Assembly (NCBI GenBank): GCA_037903355.1
Contig: JBAJFE010000029.1
Location: 992,001-1,056,000, forward strand
Length of the DNA: 64,000 bases
Reading direction: 5' to 3'
Source: Trichuris trichiura
Lineage: Eukaryota > Nematoda > Enoplea > Trichinellida > Trichuridae
Shown here: in pieces, positions 1 through 14,000 of the stretch
How positions within the stretch are numbered: position 1 is the first letter of the stretch
Layout of the letters: every line of letters starts with the position of its first letter
Made by a program: the position numbers and the translations under genes
The notes under the pieces: model-generated
Seen by the model: only the letters and a program-made list of their open reading frames with translations
What the model was told of the DNA's origin: nothing
The model's database searches: none

Positions 1-63
1 AGGGTGATTTTTCTTAAAATCGTGAGCATAACTGTTACCTGTTCCAGTGTTTCAAAAACTTAC

Positions 64-3000
64 TAGGCACGCAAATACGACCAGGCAAATTTGGATCCGG
101 CGATTTATCCATAAATCCGGCAGGGCAAGGCTCACATGCATATTGTCCTTTCTCCGCGTCGATCGTACGGCATCGGCCTCTCCAGCAATCATTGTACTCA
201 GGTAATTGGCATATGTCTGCAAGTAGTCTCACTGGAAAAAAATTATACCAGTTCGGCATCAAACCTTGAACGCATTTTCGACCAGGAAGTTGCAGTGGAG
301 ACAAATCACGGAAGCCAGACTTGCAGTGGCATAAGTATCCCGTGTCAGTATCAGTGCACACAGCATTTTCAGAGCAATTGTTCAAACTCTTATCAGCGCA
401 TTCGTTGATTTCTTAAAAGGTTTGCTTGCACGAATTCAAGTGCTGGCTGTTACACAAACTTTGTTTGCAAACTAAGCCTGCTGCTTGTTGCACGTTGGGT
501 GATACGTCCAAGTAACCTTCTTTACATTGGCAGGTGAATCCGCCTGTAGCCGTTGGATAGCACTGTGCATTCAGTGAACAATTATGCCTTCCACTTTCGC
601 AAGGATTCATTGCTTAATATTTACGATACGTTAAGCTGTTAAGTGTTAGAGTAGCTTACGTTTAGTGCACTTCCTTCCAGGCTTATTCACTCGGTCAGGA
701 CTCTCATCAATAAAACCAGGCGAACAGGTGCATATGAAACCATCAAATGTATCTGTACAGGTAGCAAATGGAGAGCAGTCATGTAACTGATGAGCACATT
801 CATTGATTTCTACAAACAAATCATTTTTTTATGTGACCAAGGAATCAGCACGTATTTTACGGCAGATGCCCGTATCTGGGTCTCTATGATATTTTTCAGG
901 ACATTGGCAGGCGAGTCTAGAAGGTGCATGTGGATCCGGTCTGCATTCTTCCTTTTTGCGTGGGTCGCAGACAGGTTTGCAAAACGTACCTTTCGGTTCT
1001 AGAACATTACGTAAGCGTGCGCAAATAGGCATCTGATCAAAGACAAACCGCATTTGCCGCTTCCATAGTTGAACTCTTCATTCTGTTTGCATTCATATTG
1101 GAAAGAGGGTTTTACTGAAATGTTCAACAAGATTGCAGATACTGAAAAGTTAAGCAGTCATTTACTGCAGGTTCTCTCTTGCGGATGACAAATGTGATCC
1201 ACAGGACAGGCGCAACGTGCATCTCCGTATATCGTTATCTTGCAAACGAATGGATATGGACATGAAGACGGTAAATCTGGATTGCACAAAGGTGTTCCTG
1301 AAAGTGCCAAGATACTTCGACACAGTAAAGGTAACGTTTATTATAAATTTATGTTTTAAAAAGGACAGCGCTTGACTCGAAAGACGGGTTGTCTTTTAAC
1401 AAGCTTAGGTTGTTTCATAGTTGGTCTTTTGGTTCACGGGTTTGGCCTGCTTGATGTATCTGTAAATAAACTTCAAAGTGCCCTACCAACGAATGAATGA
1501 GCAAATTGTTAGAGAAAATACAGAACAAATTCTATACAGTACGTTTCGGAGCTGCCGTCCGCACTGTAAGGGAGACGACGGAACAAGAGCAGTTCCGAAA
1601 CGTACGGTATAGAATTTGTTCTGTATTTTCTTTAACAATTTGCTCGTCCATTCGTTGGTAGGGCACTTTAAAGTTTATTTACAGATACATCAAACAGGCC
1701 AAACCTGTGAGCCAAAAGACCAACTGTGAAAAAAGCACTTGCACTCGAAGTTTCCAAACGAAAGAAATTCCTGAAGGGAATGTTTCTTCGTTATTTGAAA
1801 AGAACCATAGCAATAATACACTCTTGCAAGCTGCAATGGTTCTTAGAAAAAAGGGTTTGCACTCTGGAATGCGCAATAATTTGATCTTTTAAGTTAATGC
1901 TCAGAGCTGAGACTAAGGATAAAAGGTATGGATAGAAACGTAAATATATTACGCAGCTACTAAAAAGCGTGTAGAAATATATCGCAGTTGGAAGGATCAC
2001 TGTTCCGGCGGACAAAATAATTACTGCGGTTTATTCATGCCCAGAACCTAGGTTTTGGTAGACGTCTAATGAGGCATTAAACAACTTTACGCTTACGATA
2101 AATGATGAAGTCGCGTAGTCGTGAAACGGTAAGGGCAAAAACTTCTTACCGCATTCTCCAGTTTTGATGTCTTTGCAAAATCCTGCAGAACAGCCGCAAG
2201 TTCCATGCACACAAACTTCATTTCTGGATCTGTCACACATGCTTTCAATGTCCGTTTCAGACGTAGCACACTTTTGAGCAGGACGCTCCACGTCAACAGT
2301 CTCATCTAGAATATGATTTGCTGTACTTGTCAAGCGACAGTTGATATTGTCGAATGGTTGAAGATACCTTTGCACATTTCTTTCTGAATCTTCGCCCGCA
2401 GTCGGGTATTGAGGTCCGTGAAGGAACCAACGATAAATACGCGATCGCGGCTACCAGCAATTTGAATCAGTTCTGATTTAAGAACGTGGTTTGTAACGCC
2501 AACAGCATATAGCGATATATTGTGTCGCCTGGCTTCATCAGCTGGTCCCGTGACTTCATCTTGAGCTCTACCGTCAGTAATTACTACTCCAATTCTGTAA
2601 ACATTGGGATCCCTAGAGCGGGCACCCATCTGCTCAGTAAAAGTCTTTCTGGTCATGAACTCAATGGCTGCGCCAGTTTTTGTCAGCCCACCGATGTAGC
2701 GGATGTTTCGAATTGCATTTTGCAGTTTATCGATATCAGTATGTTGACCAAGGAAAAATTCTGATTTTACGTGACCCGTGTACTGCACGATGCCGACTCT
2801 TGTCTTTTGACGGTTGATCTCGAACAGCGTGACAAACTCATGAACAAAGCGTAAAACGTAACGATAAAAAATTTCAGTGCCTATACTACCAGAACCATCG
2901 ATCAGAAAAACAAGGTCTGTCGGTTGCATGGGGCACAATGTTTCTGCAAGAAAATTTCAAAGCGTAGCATTCACAGAAAGAAAACTCCAACCGCTTACGA

Positions 3001-6000
3001 ATAGTGCACACTCTTCCTGGTGGTAGTTTTGCATTGCTCGATACGTCGCGATAACCATCTGGGCAAACGCAAATATAACCATCCGGTTTTTTAATGCATA
3101 TAGCCTCAGGATCACAGGAATTCAAACTTGGATCAGCACACATGTCAGTAACTGAAAGCTGGAAACAGTACAAATTTTCTGAAGCAAAGCATTTCTGTTA
3201 CCATTGGTGCATTGTCGACCAGGCTGCAAACCATAGACAGATGACACATCTACATAACCAGCTTTGCATTGACACATGTAACTTTCCGTTGTGTCCACAC
3301 ACTCAGCGAAGGGGGAGCAATCGTTCATCCAAGGTACGGTGCATTCATTAATGACTGAGCAAGGCAACTTTTAACTTTGGAAGAATTGAAAGCTTAAGTG
3401 CTTACGCTGGGTGCACTTTCTTCCTGGTTTTTTTATAGGATCTGGAGAGATATCTTTATAGCCTGAGTTGCACTGGCAGGTATACCCATCAATTAAATTA
3501 ATGCAGCTCGCATTTGGATCACATAAAGTTTGACCGCTTCTGCAGTTATCAACAACTAATAATTTGCAAAAAGTGGTTTCATACTGGCATGACATCTGAA
3601 TGCTTACCTGCACAACGGCCATTCTCCAATCTTTTTGCTTGAACAGGACATGTGCACCGGTATACAGTACCAACAAGAGTGCATGTTTCTCCGCTTGGAC
3701 AAGGATGAACGGTGTTTGGAGAACAGATGCGATCAGGCGACTCTGATGGCTTTGGTAAGATGCAGTCGCGTCCAGGATAGCAAGCTACGTTAGGCGAGAC
3801 ATCTATGTAGCCTACATGGCATCGGCAAGTATAGCCAATTTTTGTATCAACACAGCTTGCGTTTGGATGGCAGTCGTTTAGTTTGGAATCAGCACATTCG
3901 TTGATCTCTTGAAAATACAAAATGCTCAATACGCCATGTTGAAGTCGATTTATCAATTACCTTTCGAGCATTTTCTACCTGGTTTCATATTCACATACTC
4001 TGACGTATCCACAAAACCAGCATTACATTTGCATGTGAACCCTTTAGGCGTATCTACGCACTGCGCGTTAGGATCGCAGTCAACGCCGTATCTACTTGGA
4101 CTACCGCATTGAGCTTCCACTGATAATTTAAAGTAATTTAATTATATACTTGCTGATAGTCTGTCAGATCTTACCGACAACGCATATTCTTCCTGGCAGT
4201 CTAGAACGATCTGGCGAAATATCAGTAAACCCAGGTTTGCACTGGCAGCGGTATGATTCAACTTCATCTATGCATATCGCGTTTGCGGAGCAGTTGTTCA
4301 TGCTACGTTCAAAACATTCATTGGCGACTGAAATGGCAAAATTTGCATTTGCTTGGGGACGTAGAGATGAATCACTGTCAGTCAATAGAGTAACCATAGA
4401 TGTCTGAGAGAAGACGTGGTTTTTCCCCAATTTACTAAAGTTGATTGGACCTGAGAAGTTGTTCGTAAAGCGCGGAAACGGTGTTATTAGTTAACATTGG
4501 AAAACTCTACTCTCCTACTCTCACTAAATGCTAATAACTTATCAAGCCATACCAGGAACGGAAAATAATACATGAAATCTAGAACAGGACTAACACATGA
4601 CAAATGCAGCAATGATATGATAAATAAAGTCTGTATAAGGGCCAAAATAATATCTGCACTGACTTTATATGGATGATAGTGAGCACAAAGGAGTACTGAA
4701 ACAGAGCAATGACACGAGGATCTCTTCTTCAAACGTTGTCACAGAACTACCAGGACTGGCACTTGGTTGACTAATGCCTGACTTGCGGGCCTGCCTACTT
4801 GGGATTCGGTGATCACGGTTTATCAGCCGCTCATGTTCAAGCGAAACGTTTGAAAAAGAACAATCCCCGTTTAGCATCACGCATTTTTTGATTAAACGGT
4901 CCTCTGAATACGCTGGAAACGCCGACAATGACTACTGCAAAAACTGAGTACCTTTTCAAAATTAGTCATGTTTGTTCAACCTTCAGATCCTTTTCTCAAC
5001 GTTAGCTGCGCTGAGACAAAAACGTCCAAAATAAGCGCTGAAAGCTTTTGTATCTTTTTTTCGTAAAAACAAAGATACGCTCCCGCTATTTTTTCGTAAG
5101 ACGGAAACAGCTACAAATTTGCCTTCTCCGTTAAAGAGAAAATTCGTAAGGCGGGAAAAACCTGTAGCTGATTGTACGAGTTCTGTTGGCAGGGGCTCTC
5201 ACAAACATCAGTTTTGTATATACTTCGCTTATTCAAACTTGGCTTCCATGAGTTCTTAGGTGTTCTCAAAGAACAGGGAGAAACTGTTAAGCAGTATGAA
5301 AAAAGAACTACCAAAAATAGCACTGGAGGTAAGGTTAGGCGGCACAGAAAGCTCACGTGGGCCGTCGTTTAATTTTCAAGAAAGATTCAGCCAATTGCAA
5401 ATAAGGTAAAAGCCATTGAAACAAACTTAAACGTGCAGCAGATGTTTTAACTTCAACTCTAATTGAAACCACCTATCCATCTTTCTTTGACCATATGTTT
5501 CAATGGCACCAATGCTGGATGGAGTCAACTAGTTCCAAAAGTTCTGCTGTCTCCTTAGGTGAATGAAAAGGTTCAATGGTAAACTCGATTGTCTAAGCTG
5601 CGGTACACGTGACTTGAAACAATATTTTCTGTACTAATTTACTAAAATATGAACTGCCCAAGAAGAAACGGTTTTGGCAGCTGTTGCTGCGCTATCTGCA
5701 CTAGGAATGAATAAAGTCTCTGCACCTGCAGCCTAAGCGAAATCCGTTGCTTGCGTTGGAGCGAGTTTAGAATGAATAAAATGAAGGCAGACAGATAAGG
5801 ACGCTTAAGGACTGTAAGGAATTCGTAGTGGTAGCAAGAAAACAATAACTCTTCGTGCGATACATTCTAGCTGGAGCAGTAAGCAACTTTTAACATTACT
5901 AATACATCAGATACAAAGGACTGAAAGTTATTCATCCTCGTCGACAGTGGATCGCCTGCCATCCTTTCTACTGTAAACGTAACACAGTTCAGCCTTATTT

Positions 6001-9000
6001 TCTATCACATTTAATGGTTTCGCTCAAAGAAGTATAAATGCCGGAAACGGTCTAAGCTGTTCGAAAGCCTGCAATAAGAAGGCCTAGAAACCGTCGCGAA
6101 ATCGATGGAAACGATATGTTTTGTAGCGGGTGCAGGTAACCTCATATTTTATCATGCGAACAAAGGCGTTTTATTTTATCGAAAATCGGAGAGCCTACGG
6201 GACATTTCTGCTTGGATTTTCAGAGGGTCTGTGAACGGTTAAAATTGTGTTACACAGTTTTAACTGTTCATGTGCTCCCTAATCTCCGTAGCAAAGAACG
6301 TCTTCGTCCGCAAACAAAACTACGATACGTGACAAAATAACTACTTCAGATTGGGAAGATATCTGAAAACTTTATTTCCATTTTTCAATCTTCTTAAAAT
6401 GGCGGCAACAGTGTGGCTTACGTAGCTAGTTCTGAACAGGAAAATACGAGTGAACATTTTGCGTTTACCAGTTCAAGCGTGCTTAATTAATTTTTGGTGA
6501 ACCTGCTACGGAATCACTATTTATAATCTAATCAACAATGTGGCTAGTCTGAAGTTCAGCACTATCATACGCTCCTAAGAATGAAAACAGGTATTCACAT
6601 AATAAGAAAAACGATTGAGCGCAAGTTTTGTTGTAACGGGTAAGCAGGTTCTCATTGTTCAGTGCAATAGAAAATTAATTTTTCTTCCTCCACAATAATC
6701 AAACAAGTTCTTGCCCTACTGGATAGTAATAAGAAAAGAAGTAACGAAATGTCCTTGAAGGAAATATTACCTTGAAAATGTTTTCAGTGAGAGATTGTAA
6801 TTTAAGAAAGCGCAAATTTTCAAGCTGCGTGAAAAACAAAAATGGAGGGTCAAATTCTGATAACGCAGAAACCTTTCGATTATTCTTAAGTACTGCTGAA
6901 GATAAGCAATGCTGCTGGGCATGTAAAAATATTTTAAGGCCAAGCTTGGTTAGTCGAATGTTACTAAGACGCGCTGAGCGGTACACGTGCCGCTGACCAT
7001 AACAAATTGCTGCTGTTCATGCGCAAAGAAGATTTCCATAGAAAGGAGGGAGAGCAAAGGTATCAGTCGGAAAATTACTTAAGTATTCTTAGTTATTTAC
7101 GAGCAATCGAACACCCGCAGCTACCGCTAAACCGGTTATGAGGGCGTTAAAGTTAGATTCTGATTAAGGTGACATGTTAGTCATGGCCTGGAAGTAAAAC
7201 ATGAAAAACTAGTTTTCAAACAGCCGCTCAGATGGGAACAAGGACGAGTGAATCCTTTTTCGGAGAAGCACCCAGGCAAATTTAATCAATAATTTTTTTT
7301 ACCTTTGCACCGACCATCAGGAAGACGGGAATAATTTGGCGGACAAGTACAACCGTAAGCTCCACTGTTGAAAGTGCACACTTCCAACAATGACGTATTG
7401 CAGGCAAGTGGATCTCTGACATTACATGGTACACGAAATTCTGGTCGTAGAAAAGGATTCTTGCCAGAAGTTGACGTTTGTGAGTACGATCCAGAGATGA
7501 AGCCTTGTTCCCATGCTCCCACTGGATGACAGACGGTAACAAGCTGCTCCGAAAATGTACTTGGAGTTGATTGACTAGAACTACAGGCAGGAGATGCGGC
7601 TGTGTACTGAGCATCCACTAAAAATGCAAAAAACACCATTAGATACTATCTATAATCCTTTTAAGTCTTCTTAAACAATCAACTTTTTCAAGTTAATTTC
7701 ATTCATTAGGACACTTTCAAGATTATCATTAAGTATGTGAACTGACAGTGTGAGTAGTGCTGCTGCTCCCACACTTGACATGCGTGTGAAGTGTTCGCAG
7801 AATGTAAGACAGTTTGCAAGTTCAAACTAAAAAATGGCTTAGCATCTTTAAAAGTAGAGCAACACAGGCTAAGGGCCAGCCGTCTTTACTTCTAGCAAAC
7901 CCCGTGAACTTAAAAGTTGCCATGAAATTGAACCACTTGACTGTACTTGGTTTTCAAAAAGCAACCTTTAGAACTAGTAACGAAACCGTAAATTTTCAAA
8001 GATGCGAGTCATTTATTTCCCTTACTGAATATGCTTCTAAAAAAGCTACCCTTTTTGTTGTAGAAGAAATTAATATGTAAAGGAAACGATGAGGATAATG
8101 TTGGGAGCATTAATCGCAGTGATTCTCAAAGGTAAAAGGGATTAAGTTGGGATTTCGATAGAAAACTAGGAGAAAGCAGAGTATTGAGGAAGGCAAAAAC
8201 ATATCTGTTGTCTGCCTTCCTGGGAAATGATTCCAATTAGGAAGCGTGACAATTAAAAATAGCAGGAAAGAGGGATGGAGGCAAAAACTTCTTCAGGGAA
8301 TACTAGCAGGTGCAACAAAAGGCGGCGAAATCTAGGAGTAGATTGAGGATGAACGGTTGAGAAACTGTGAATTAGCATACTAAAATTGTGCTTATAGACT
8401 TCTGAAACAGTCTCCCCTTAAGTTCCACTTTGACACTGCCCTTCTTCTCCGTCCCGGTATGCACTGGGAAACCTTTCAAATGTCAAGAGGAGTAGAGCAA
8501 GTGCGATGTTTTCATTATTCTAGCTTGCGCTACCCTTCTTGATTAAATGGAGCGCGAAAGTCAGCCAAATACAGAGCTCTACTCAATTCGCCATGCTGGA
8601 CTGGCAACGATAAAGATGGCACTAATATGAACAGTCCGGTCTGACATCTGAAATGAAAGTGCTTGGAAATTGCATCACTGCTTGTGCTACTTCTCATTGT
8701 CAGGGGAATGAATAGAATTGCCCCTTAGAAGCTGAATTTCGAAAAGTCTAAAATATGTTGCGATCTTGAAAGTCTGGCAGATATGCTTAATATTTTATGT
8801 TCCTTAAGATATATACACTTAGCTTAGTACGAAGCAGGATTCTGAGGCAAACTTCTGAATAGCGATGGCGTTAATAATACAAGACACCTCAAAATAAATA
8901 TTCAGCAGGTGCAAACTTTTAAGACAAAGGAAAATATGCATTGACAATTATTTACCGGGAGAGGTAATGCATGGCAGTAGAACAGCGAAGAGGAAAACAG

Positions 9001-9224
9001 TAGAAAGACGTCGTATTAAGAGAGACATCACCATCGGTCGGTCGTGCATTCGCAAATCGAGGTGCAGAGGGTACCCTAAACGAGGTGGTCGAAACCGGCA
9101 ATCTTTCAGTCGACCAGAGCCCATGACAACAAAACACTAAATGCTCGCAACCGTAGCGGAAGGTGTCGCTAACACAGTACGTGTCTGTGAAAAGAGCTGC
9201 TAAAAGTAGAACAGAGCGTGCCAT
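64..9224 (-). CDS. MUA-3/MUP-4-type transmembrane adhesion receptor, N-terminal part (cut by window edge)
   Basis: In the known family these receptors span the hypodermal apical membrane and tie intermediate-filament hemidesmosomes to cuticle, holding muscle to the body wall. Exons on the minus strand: 9224-9032, 7617-7303, 4327-4175, 4119-3961, 3907-3608, 3555-3406, 3354-3202, 3151-2999, 2943-2368, 2305-2150, 1297-1166, 1114-861, 809-660, 612-460, 411-265, 216-64. The first carries a signal peptide beginning MARSVLLLAAL. Most others each encode one EGF module of the family pattern ending D-V-S-x-PGR-x-C, several opening INEC. Exon 2943-2368 is a von Willebrand A domain with MIDAS motifs DGSGSIG, a threonine in GLTKTG, and TDG. 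Every internal junction is phase 1. Exon 1114-861 is one base short (see findings). About 1,100 codons are present; SEA domains, membrane span and tail lie beyond position 1. Orthology to mua-3 versus mup-4 cannot be decided here. Confidence 0.88.
1413..1731. mobile_element. Foldback (MITE-like) element, family A copy 1
   Basis: Two arms of roughly 150 nt are near-perfect reverse complements around a centre near 1570. Outer ends read TTTCATAGTTGGTC and its complement GACCAACTGTGAAA; inner arms share CAAAGTGCCCTACCAACG, then AAAATACAGAACAAATTC. It contains no ORF of its own and lies in the intron 1298-2149 of the adhesion gene. Similarity to the second copy extends some 30 nt left of the arm (GTCTTTTAACA). 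Confidence 0.85.
2368..2943 (-). other. von Willebrand factor A domain exon of the adhesion receptor
   Basis: A single 576-nt phase 1-1 exon codes for the whole vWA domain: beta-1 LVFLIDGSGSIG near its start, a central threonine (GGLTKTGAAIEF) and GVVITDGRAQD. All MIDAS metal-coordinating positions (DxSxS, T, D) are kept, so divalent-metal ligand binding is plausible. It sits between six EGF-type exons upstream and further EGF-type exons downstream, as in the MUA-3/MUP-4 architecture. Confidence 0.9.
4328..7302 (-). other. Large intron 2 of the adhesion receptor gene, nothing recognised
   Basis: This 3 kb intron separates the N-terminal Cys-rich exon from the first INEC-type EGF exon. Both flanking splice sites are phase 1 (G|GTAAAA and TTTCAG|TC). 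I looked for further EGF-pattern exons on the minus strand and found none. AT-rich, with no long repeat. Confidence 0.6.
7618..9031 (-). other. Intron 1 of the adhesion receptor gene
   Basis: The donor after the signal-peptide exon is G|GTGATG and the acceptor is TTTTTAG|TG, giving phase 1. About 8150-8340 is purine-rich and holds a small hairpin, AGGAAGGCA paired with TGCCTTCCT about 17 nt apart (8187-8221). No coding signal was seen. Confidence 0.6.
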
Positions 9225-10880
9225 TTGTCCAAGAAATTGGCGCAGCGGGTCGCCAGAAGCATTTCTAGAATGACTAATTCTTTCTCGCCGACGCTGTTTG
9301 AGCGTTCTCCCAAAAGACCATTTTTGACATCCGACCTTCCCATGCAATTGAAACCAATAGTACGCGAATCCTTTCCCGCAGTTTAAATTTGCGTGGAACC
9401 TTGTTAAATAGTTCAAGGTGGACAAATCGTATTTTATTTTCCCATAAGTATATCTGAACTATTCTCAGTCTAAACAAAGACATGCAACTGCGCGATCTGG
9501 AACTTTTTAGTGGCTCCTTTCATAACAAAAGTGGTGACTGATTCTACTGTTCGCTAAAAAACATAGATATAATTGTCAGTTTATACGCGAAGAGTTTGCT
9601 CAGTGATTCAGTTGCGGACAATTGTCGACTTCTGCAGTTTGTTTCAATACGAGGTATTTGTTTGAAGCATCCCGCCGCGTTTATTGAAAGGCCGCATTCC
9701 ATTTCTACTTTATACGCTCATTTCTGCATTGGGGCAACGGATTCCTTGTAAAAGTGGGTTGGATGACTTCGTTCTTAGAAACTCAATTAAGCAGCTTCAT
9801 GATATTAGAACGCAGATGACTTGACTAGATAATTCTAGACATATAGGCTATTGAGCTACCTTTCTGTGCAGTTCTGCTTGCTGTCTAGCATCCAGGTTTT
9901 CAGTCTTGCCTATCGTGGAAATCATTCGAAGCATTCGTTTAGTAGGAGACAGCAGTACTTCGTGTAGACTTTGAATTTTTTATGGGTGCGGTAGGATCCC
10001 GTTGTCTGGAGTAACAATGAATTTCTCACCGTCGCTTAGAGACTTAGGGTCTTCAGGTGACAGGCAAAGAGAATCAAAGGTTTACCTAGCGCAGATGTCA
10101 TTGAAAATTGTTTTTTGCTACGGGACAATAATACTTCACATAGGATCAAAGATTGGTTTTGTTTACCTATCCGCTGAAGACGAGTTGCAGCCAAAGCCGA
10201 ATGCTCCGGAAAAAAATTCGTTGTTACATCAAGTAACGGGACCTTACGGTACCAACAAAAAATCGACACCGAAATTGTTGTACAAACGCTACAGATTTTC
10301 TCTTAACTATATAAAAAAGGTGGACTACCGTACTGCAAAATTGGGTTATAACGTAATTGTGTCGACTTTAGAGGCATTATTCTTCAACCGCCATGAACAA
10401 AAATGAGGACTGCAGGTTGGATAATGAAGCCTATGCTCATTTAGAATTCTGGTTCGAAGCTATTTCAGTTGGCCTTCAGTCAGAACATCGGGCATTGCAA
10501 AAACTTATGGCTAAATTTCAGTAGGCGAGGTCGAGTTCAATCATCCGTGCTCAATGGAGCATCTTCGTGCCTTATTTGATTTCAGATCATATAATTTGAA
10601 AGAAAATTTATTATGCACCTGAAGACTAGGCTGACTTTGTTTTTGCTCCGGTTGGGGTCAAACTATTTGGGTTTCTCTTCCAAGCCTGACACCCCAACGC
10701 AAAAGCAATAATGCCCTGGCTGTGTATAAACGAATGTAAACGTTTTCTGCTTCAATTATTTCCTATTACACACCAATACTTTGCGAAAGAAGTAAGAAAC
10801 GAAACAAGCTTATGAAGGTCTTTTAATTTCAAGGAGGAAAGGCTTCGAATGACAGGATGTCTTTTAACAGGCTTGAATAG

Positions 10881-11089
10881 TTTCATAGTAGATCTTCAGA
10901 TTCACGGATTTGGCCTGTTGGATGTATCTGTAAATAAACTTCAAAGTGCCCTACCAGCGGATGGATGAGCAAATTGTAAGAGAAAATACAGAACAATTTG
11001 CTCATCCATCCGTTGGTAGGGCACTTTGAAGTTTATTTACAGATACATCCAACAGGCCAAACCCGTGAATCTGAAGATCTACGAGGAAA
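10881..11089. mobile_element. Foldback (MITE-like) element, family A copy 2
   Basis: A shorter relative of the element at 1413-1731. The arms are reverse complements and share GGCCTGTTGGATGTATCTG and CTCATCCATCCGTTGG with its partner. The central portion of the longer copy is missing, so the arms nearly touch at GAGAAAATACAGAACA around 10990. Flanking GTCTTTTAACAGGCTTG on the left matches the left flank of copy 1. No coding potential. Confidence 0.85.
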
Positions 11090-14000
11090 GGCTGCATTTA
11101 TTCATTTTTTTCCAACAACATAGCTCAGAAGTTACTGAGGCATTTTGTCTTAAAAACGAATTTCACTAGAACAATACGAAAACCTAACGAAAAGGATTTT
11201 TAGCTGTTGTTAACGCTAATTTGCGTTGCTGCAGATTCTCAATATTTTTGTGCAAGAGGTTGACGCCCTGCGGCGACATTTCTCACTGTTTAGTAAGTTA
11301 AATAAGAAAGTGACGGTGATGAGCGCTTTTTTAATATCAGAATTCAGAAACGTATCCACCATTCTAATTTTATAAACGAAGTAGCTGTTACTTTTTCCTA
11401 ATGGGGCTTAGATTGAGTAGACTTCATGCCTTTTATTCATCAGCATTCCATAGAAACGACGCGCTTAGCTTCTGGCGACGCATACTATTGCCAGCGTGAA
11501 GAAAGCATTCACTCAAATGGATAGATACCTCAAACGAAAATCATTCGCCTGTAAAATGGGAAAGAGAAAATGTCAGTAATAGCAATGTCTGCTTTTCTAA
11601 AGTCAGCGTCTGTTAGCCTTCATGGTTCAGAAGAAACTGACCTTAAAGGTTATTGTCTTCACCAACTACCTAAAGGATGGGCATATTGGTGAAACGTTTT
11701 TGACATCGTCCTTCTGAGAAAGGATAGACTGCAAAAAGTGGTGAACAGAAGGGAACCAGTTTTCCACTTTACCCCAACCAACAGATTAATCTTCAACAGT
11801 TTCGACCCAGTATAAATCACATAGAAAAGTGCTCGCGGTTTAAACAGTCCAATGCGTTTGAGAACGTACAAACCAAAAAGGAATTTCATTTCTCAAAGAT
11901 AAATGACAAATTTCTTTTTTAAATAGTCACTGTATTCTTTCACACACCCGTTAGATGGAGCTTCATTTTCAATGGAACAGTTACTTATTTTATAAAACAG
12001 CAGCGCTGCTTCATCAAGGCTGCTCCCCTGAAGACGTGGAAACTTTTTTTTCATGTAGGTTGAGCTGCGTTCAGTCTTTTACTGATGCATTAACAAAATA
12101 TACTAAACGTATAATTTTCGTGCTCATGGATCAAGGCAGGTGCAGGAAATTGCCATTTTCGGCAGTTCTGAAAATACATTTTGTGGTTAAATAAAATGTT
12201 TGCACCCATAAAAAATAAGAAGGTTTTGTGTTGTTAGAAGAGGGTTGGGCAGCCTCTAACAATTTAGATCGAACTACTGATTACGTGGAGGAGTGGAACC
12301 GTTCCAGAAATAGAGCTCACGTTGCTGCACTTTTTTTTTCCAAGATCTGTTACACTGAATGACGCAATGGAATGTTAGAATCGTTGCTTCCAGAAACTAA
12401 ATGCTTTTGTTTATCGCCCGATTTTAAACTGTTGTAGATCTTGAAAACAAAAAACGTAAACTGATAAGTTATCGAAAAGTTCCATGTGTAAACAAGAGAT
12501 TCGCTTATGTTTGGCGCACACCTTAGCTTACTGACGAAGGACGAAAATTATTTATAGGAACATTTACCTTTTTGTTTCGAAGCAATGTACAGAACAGAAG
12601 CACTGTGAACAGCGTTTCTTAATGATCGTACTAAAGCTATATGAGCGCCTAAGTCCTTCTTCACAGCGCTAAGGGCACTGGATGTGGCGATGAGCTCGTC
12701 TTCCAAGTTGGAAAGAATGCAGACGAAAGCAGTTGATAAAGATACAAGCGCAGAATATTAATTAATAAAGGTAGAAAGGGAAATTAAAACTTAACTTCAT
12801 GGAATCAGAAGGAAAAGTAATGCAGATGGATAGGAATAGGATTAGGGACTGCTGGAAAGCTGATGTATCAATAAATAAACATTAAAACCTGAAGAAAAAC
12901 GAAATTAAGCAGAGTGACCACGAAGGAAAAAAGCGAAAGAAAATGAAGAAAGCTTATCAGGGCAGAGCAAAGGGAAAACGATAAGTAAATAAATAAACAG
13001 CCTTTTTGCCATAAGGTAAAGGAAGTTAGGGAGGGAGAGTGAGAAAAAGAGGAAGAATTAATAGCGCTAAAAAGAGGTTTACGACTAATTTATTGATTAG
13101 GACACGAATCCTGTAGAGATGAAGAAGTACGGAGCTGCGTAGTTACCTAAACTGCTTCATTCAGATTTATGCGCTTTTTAATAGTAGTCTTTGTCTGGGT
13201 GTATGTTTCTGCAAAGTGTAGCGTAAAATCATTCATGGATTTTTTCAACTTGTGCCTTCTGATTTTTGAGATTTAGAATCAAAGTGCTCTACGTAAGAGA
13301 CAATCTCCTTAAATCTTTCTAAGTTGATGGTAGAAAGCACATAGTTGGGGATTTCAGACTAGCTTTATAGAAATGGGATTTTCAGGCTGCAAAAACGAAA
13401 GCCACCCCAAATGCACTACAGAATCTGGTTTGTTTTACATAACCAATATGAACAATAAATTCCATGCGTGGTGTCTGTTGCGGTCTTTTCCTGTTACAGT
13501 AGTGAATAACGTCACTCTGAAAAATCTTTTCTATAAACGCGCCCATTTGTGTTACACTTTGTCACTCGATACGCTGACGATGAAACGCAAGCAATTCCGA
13601 AAGCTGCGTAATTTTTTACTCAGTAAAGAAGTACTATTCCACCTTCAGTAATGTTAACAGAAAATACCCACAGCAAATTGCTTCACAAAAGAAGCCTACT
13701 TTGAACTTAAAATCCATGTGTAAACAATACATACTTAAATCCCGGGATGTAATTGTAATAACGCGACCAAGCATATGCTAGCCTAAGATGTGTTTCATAA
13801 TGAATAGCCGTAAAGCTCAGACAGCAACGAATGCAATGCAAAAGAAAATGTGAAATTAAAAGGAATGGGTAAAGTTGGACTTGCAAATACCAAGTTTTGC
13901 GCACGATTAAGTGCTATTCTAAGCTTTATTTTTAGTTTTTAAGTCTCAGAAATGTGTTTGTTCATCCTCTGTCCGCATATAATCGTGAAGATAATCACCA

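Noticed and set aside
1030..1045. A 16-nt GT...AG segment in the adhesion exon
   Set aside because: Too short for a spliceosomal intron and it does not restore frame; a missing base explains the data better.
9225..9425. Upstream extension of the signal-peptide ORF to 9425
   Set aside because: The extension is basic and not signal-like; the Met at 9224 gives a proper hydrophobic N-terminus.
10002..10406. 134-codon plus-strand frame
   Set aside because: No motif, no splice context, and composition like surrounding DNA; may be chance.
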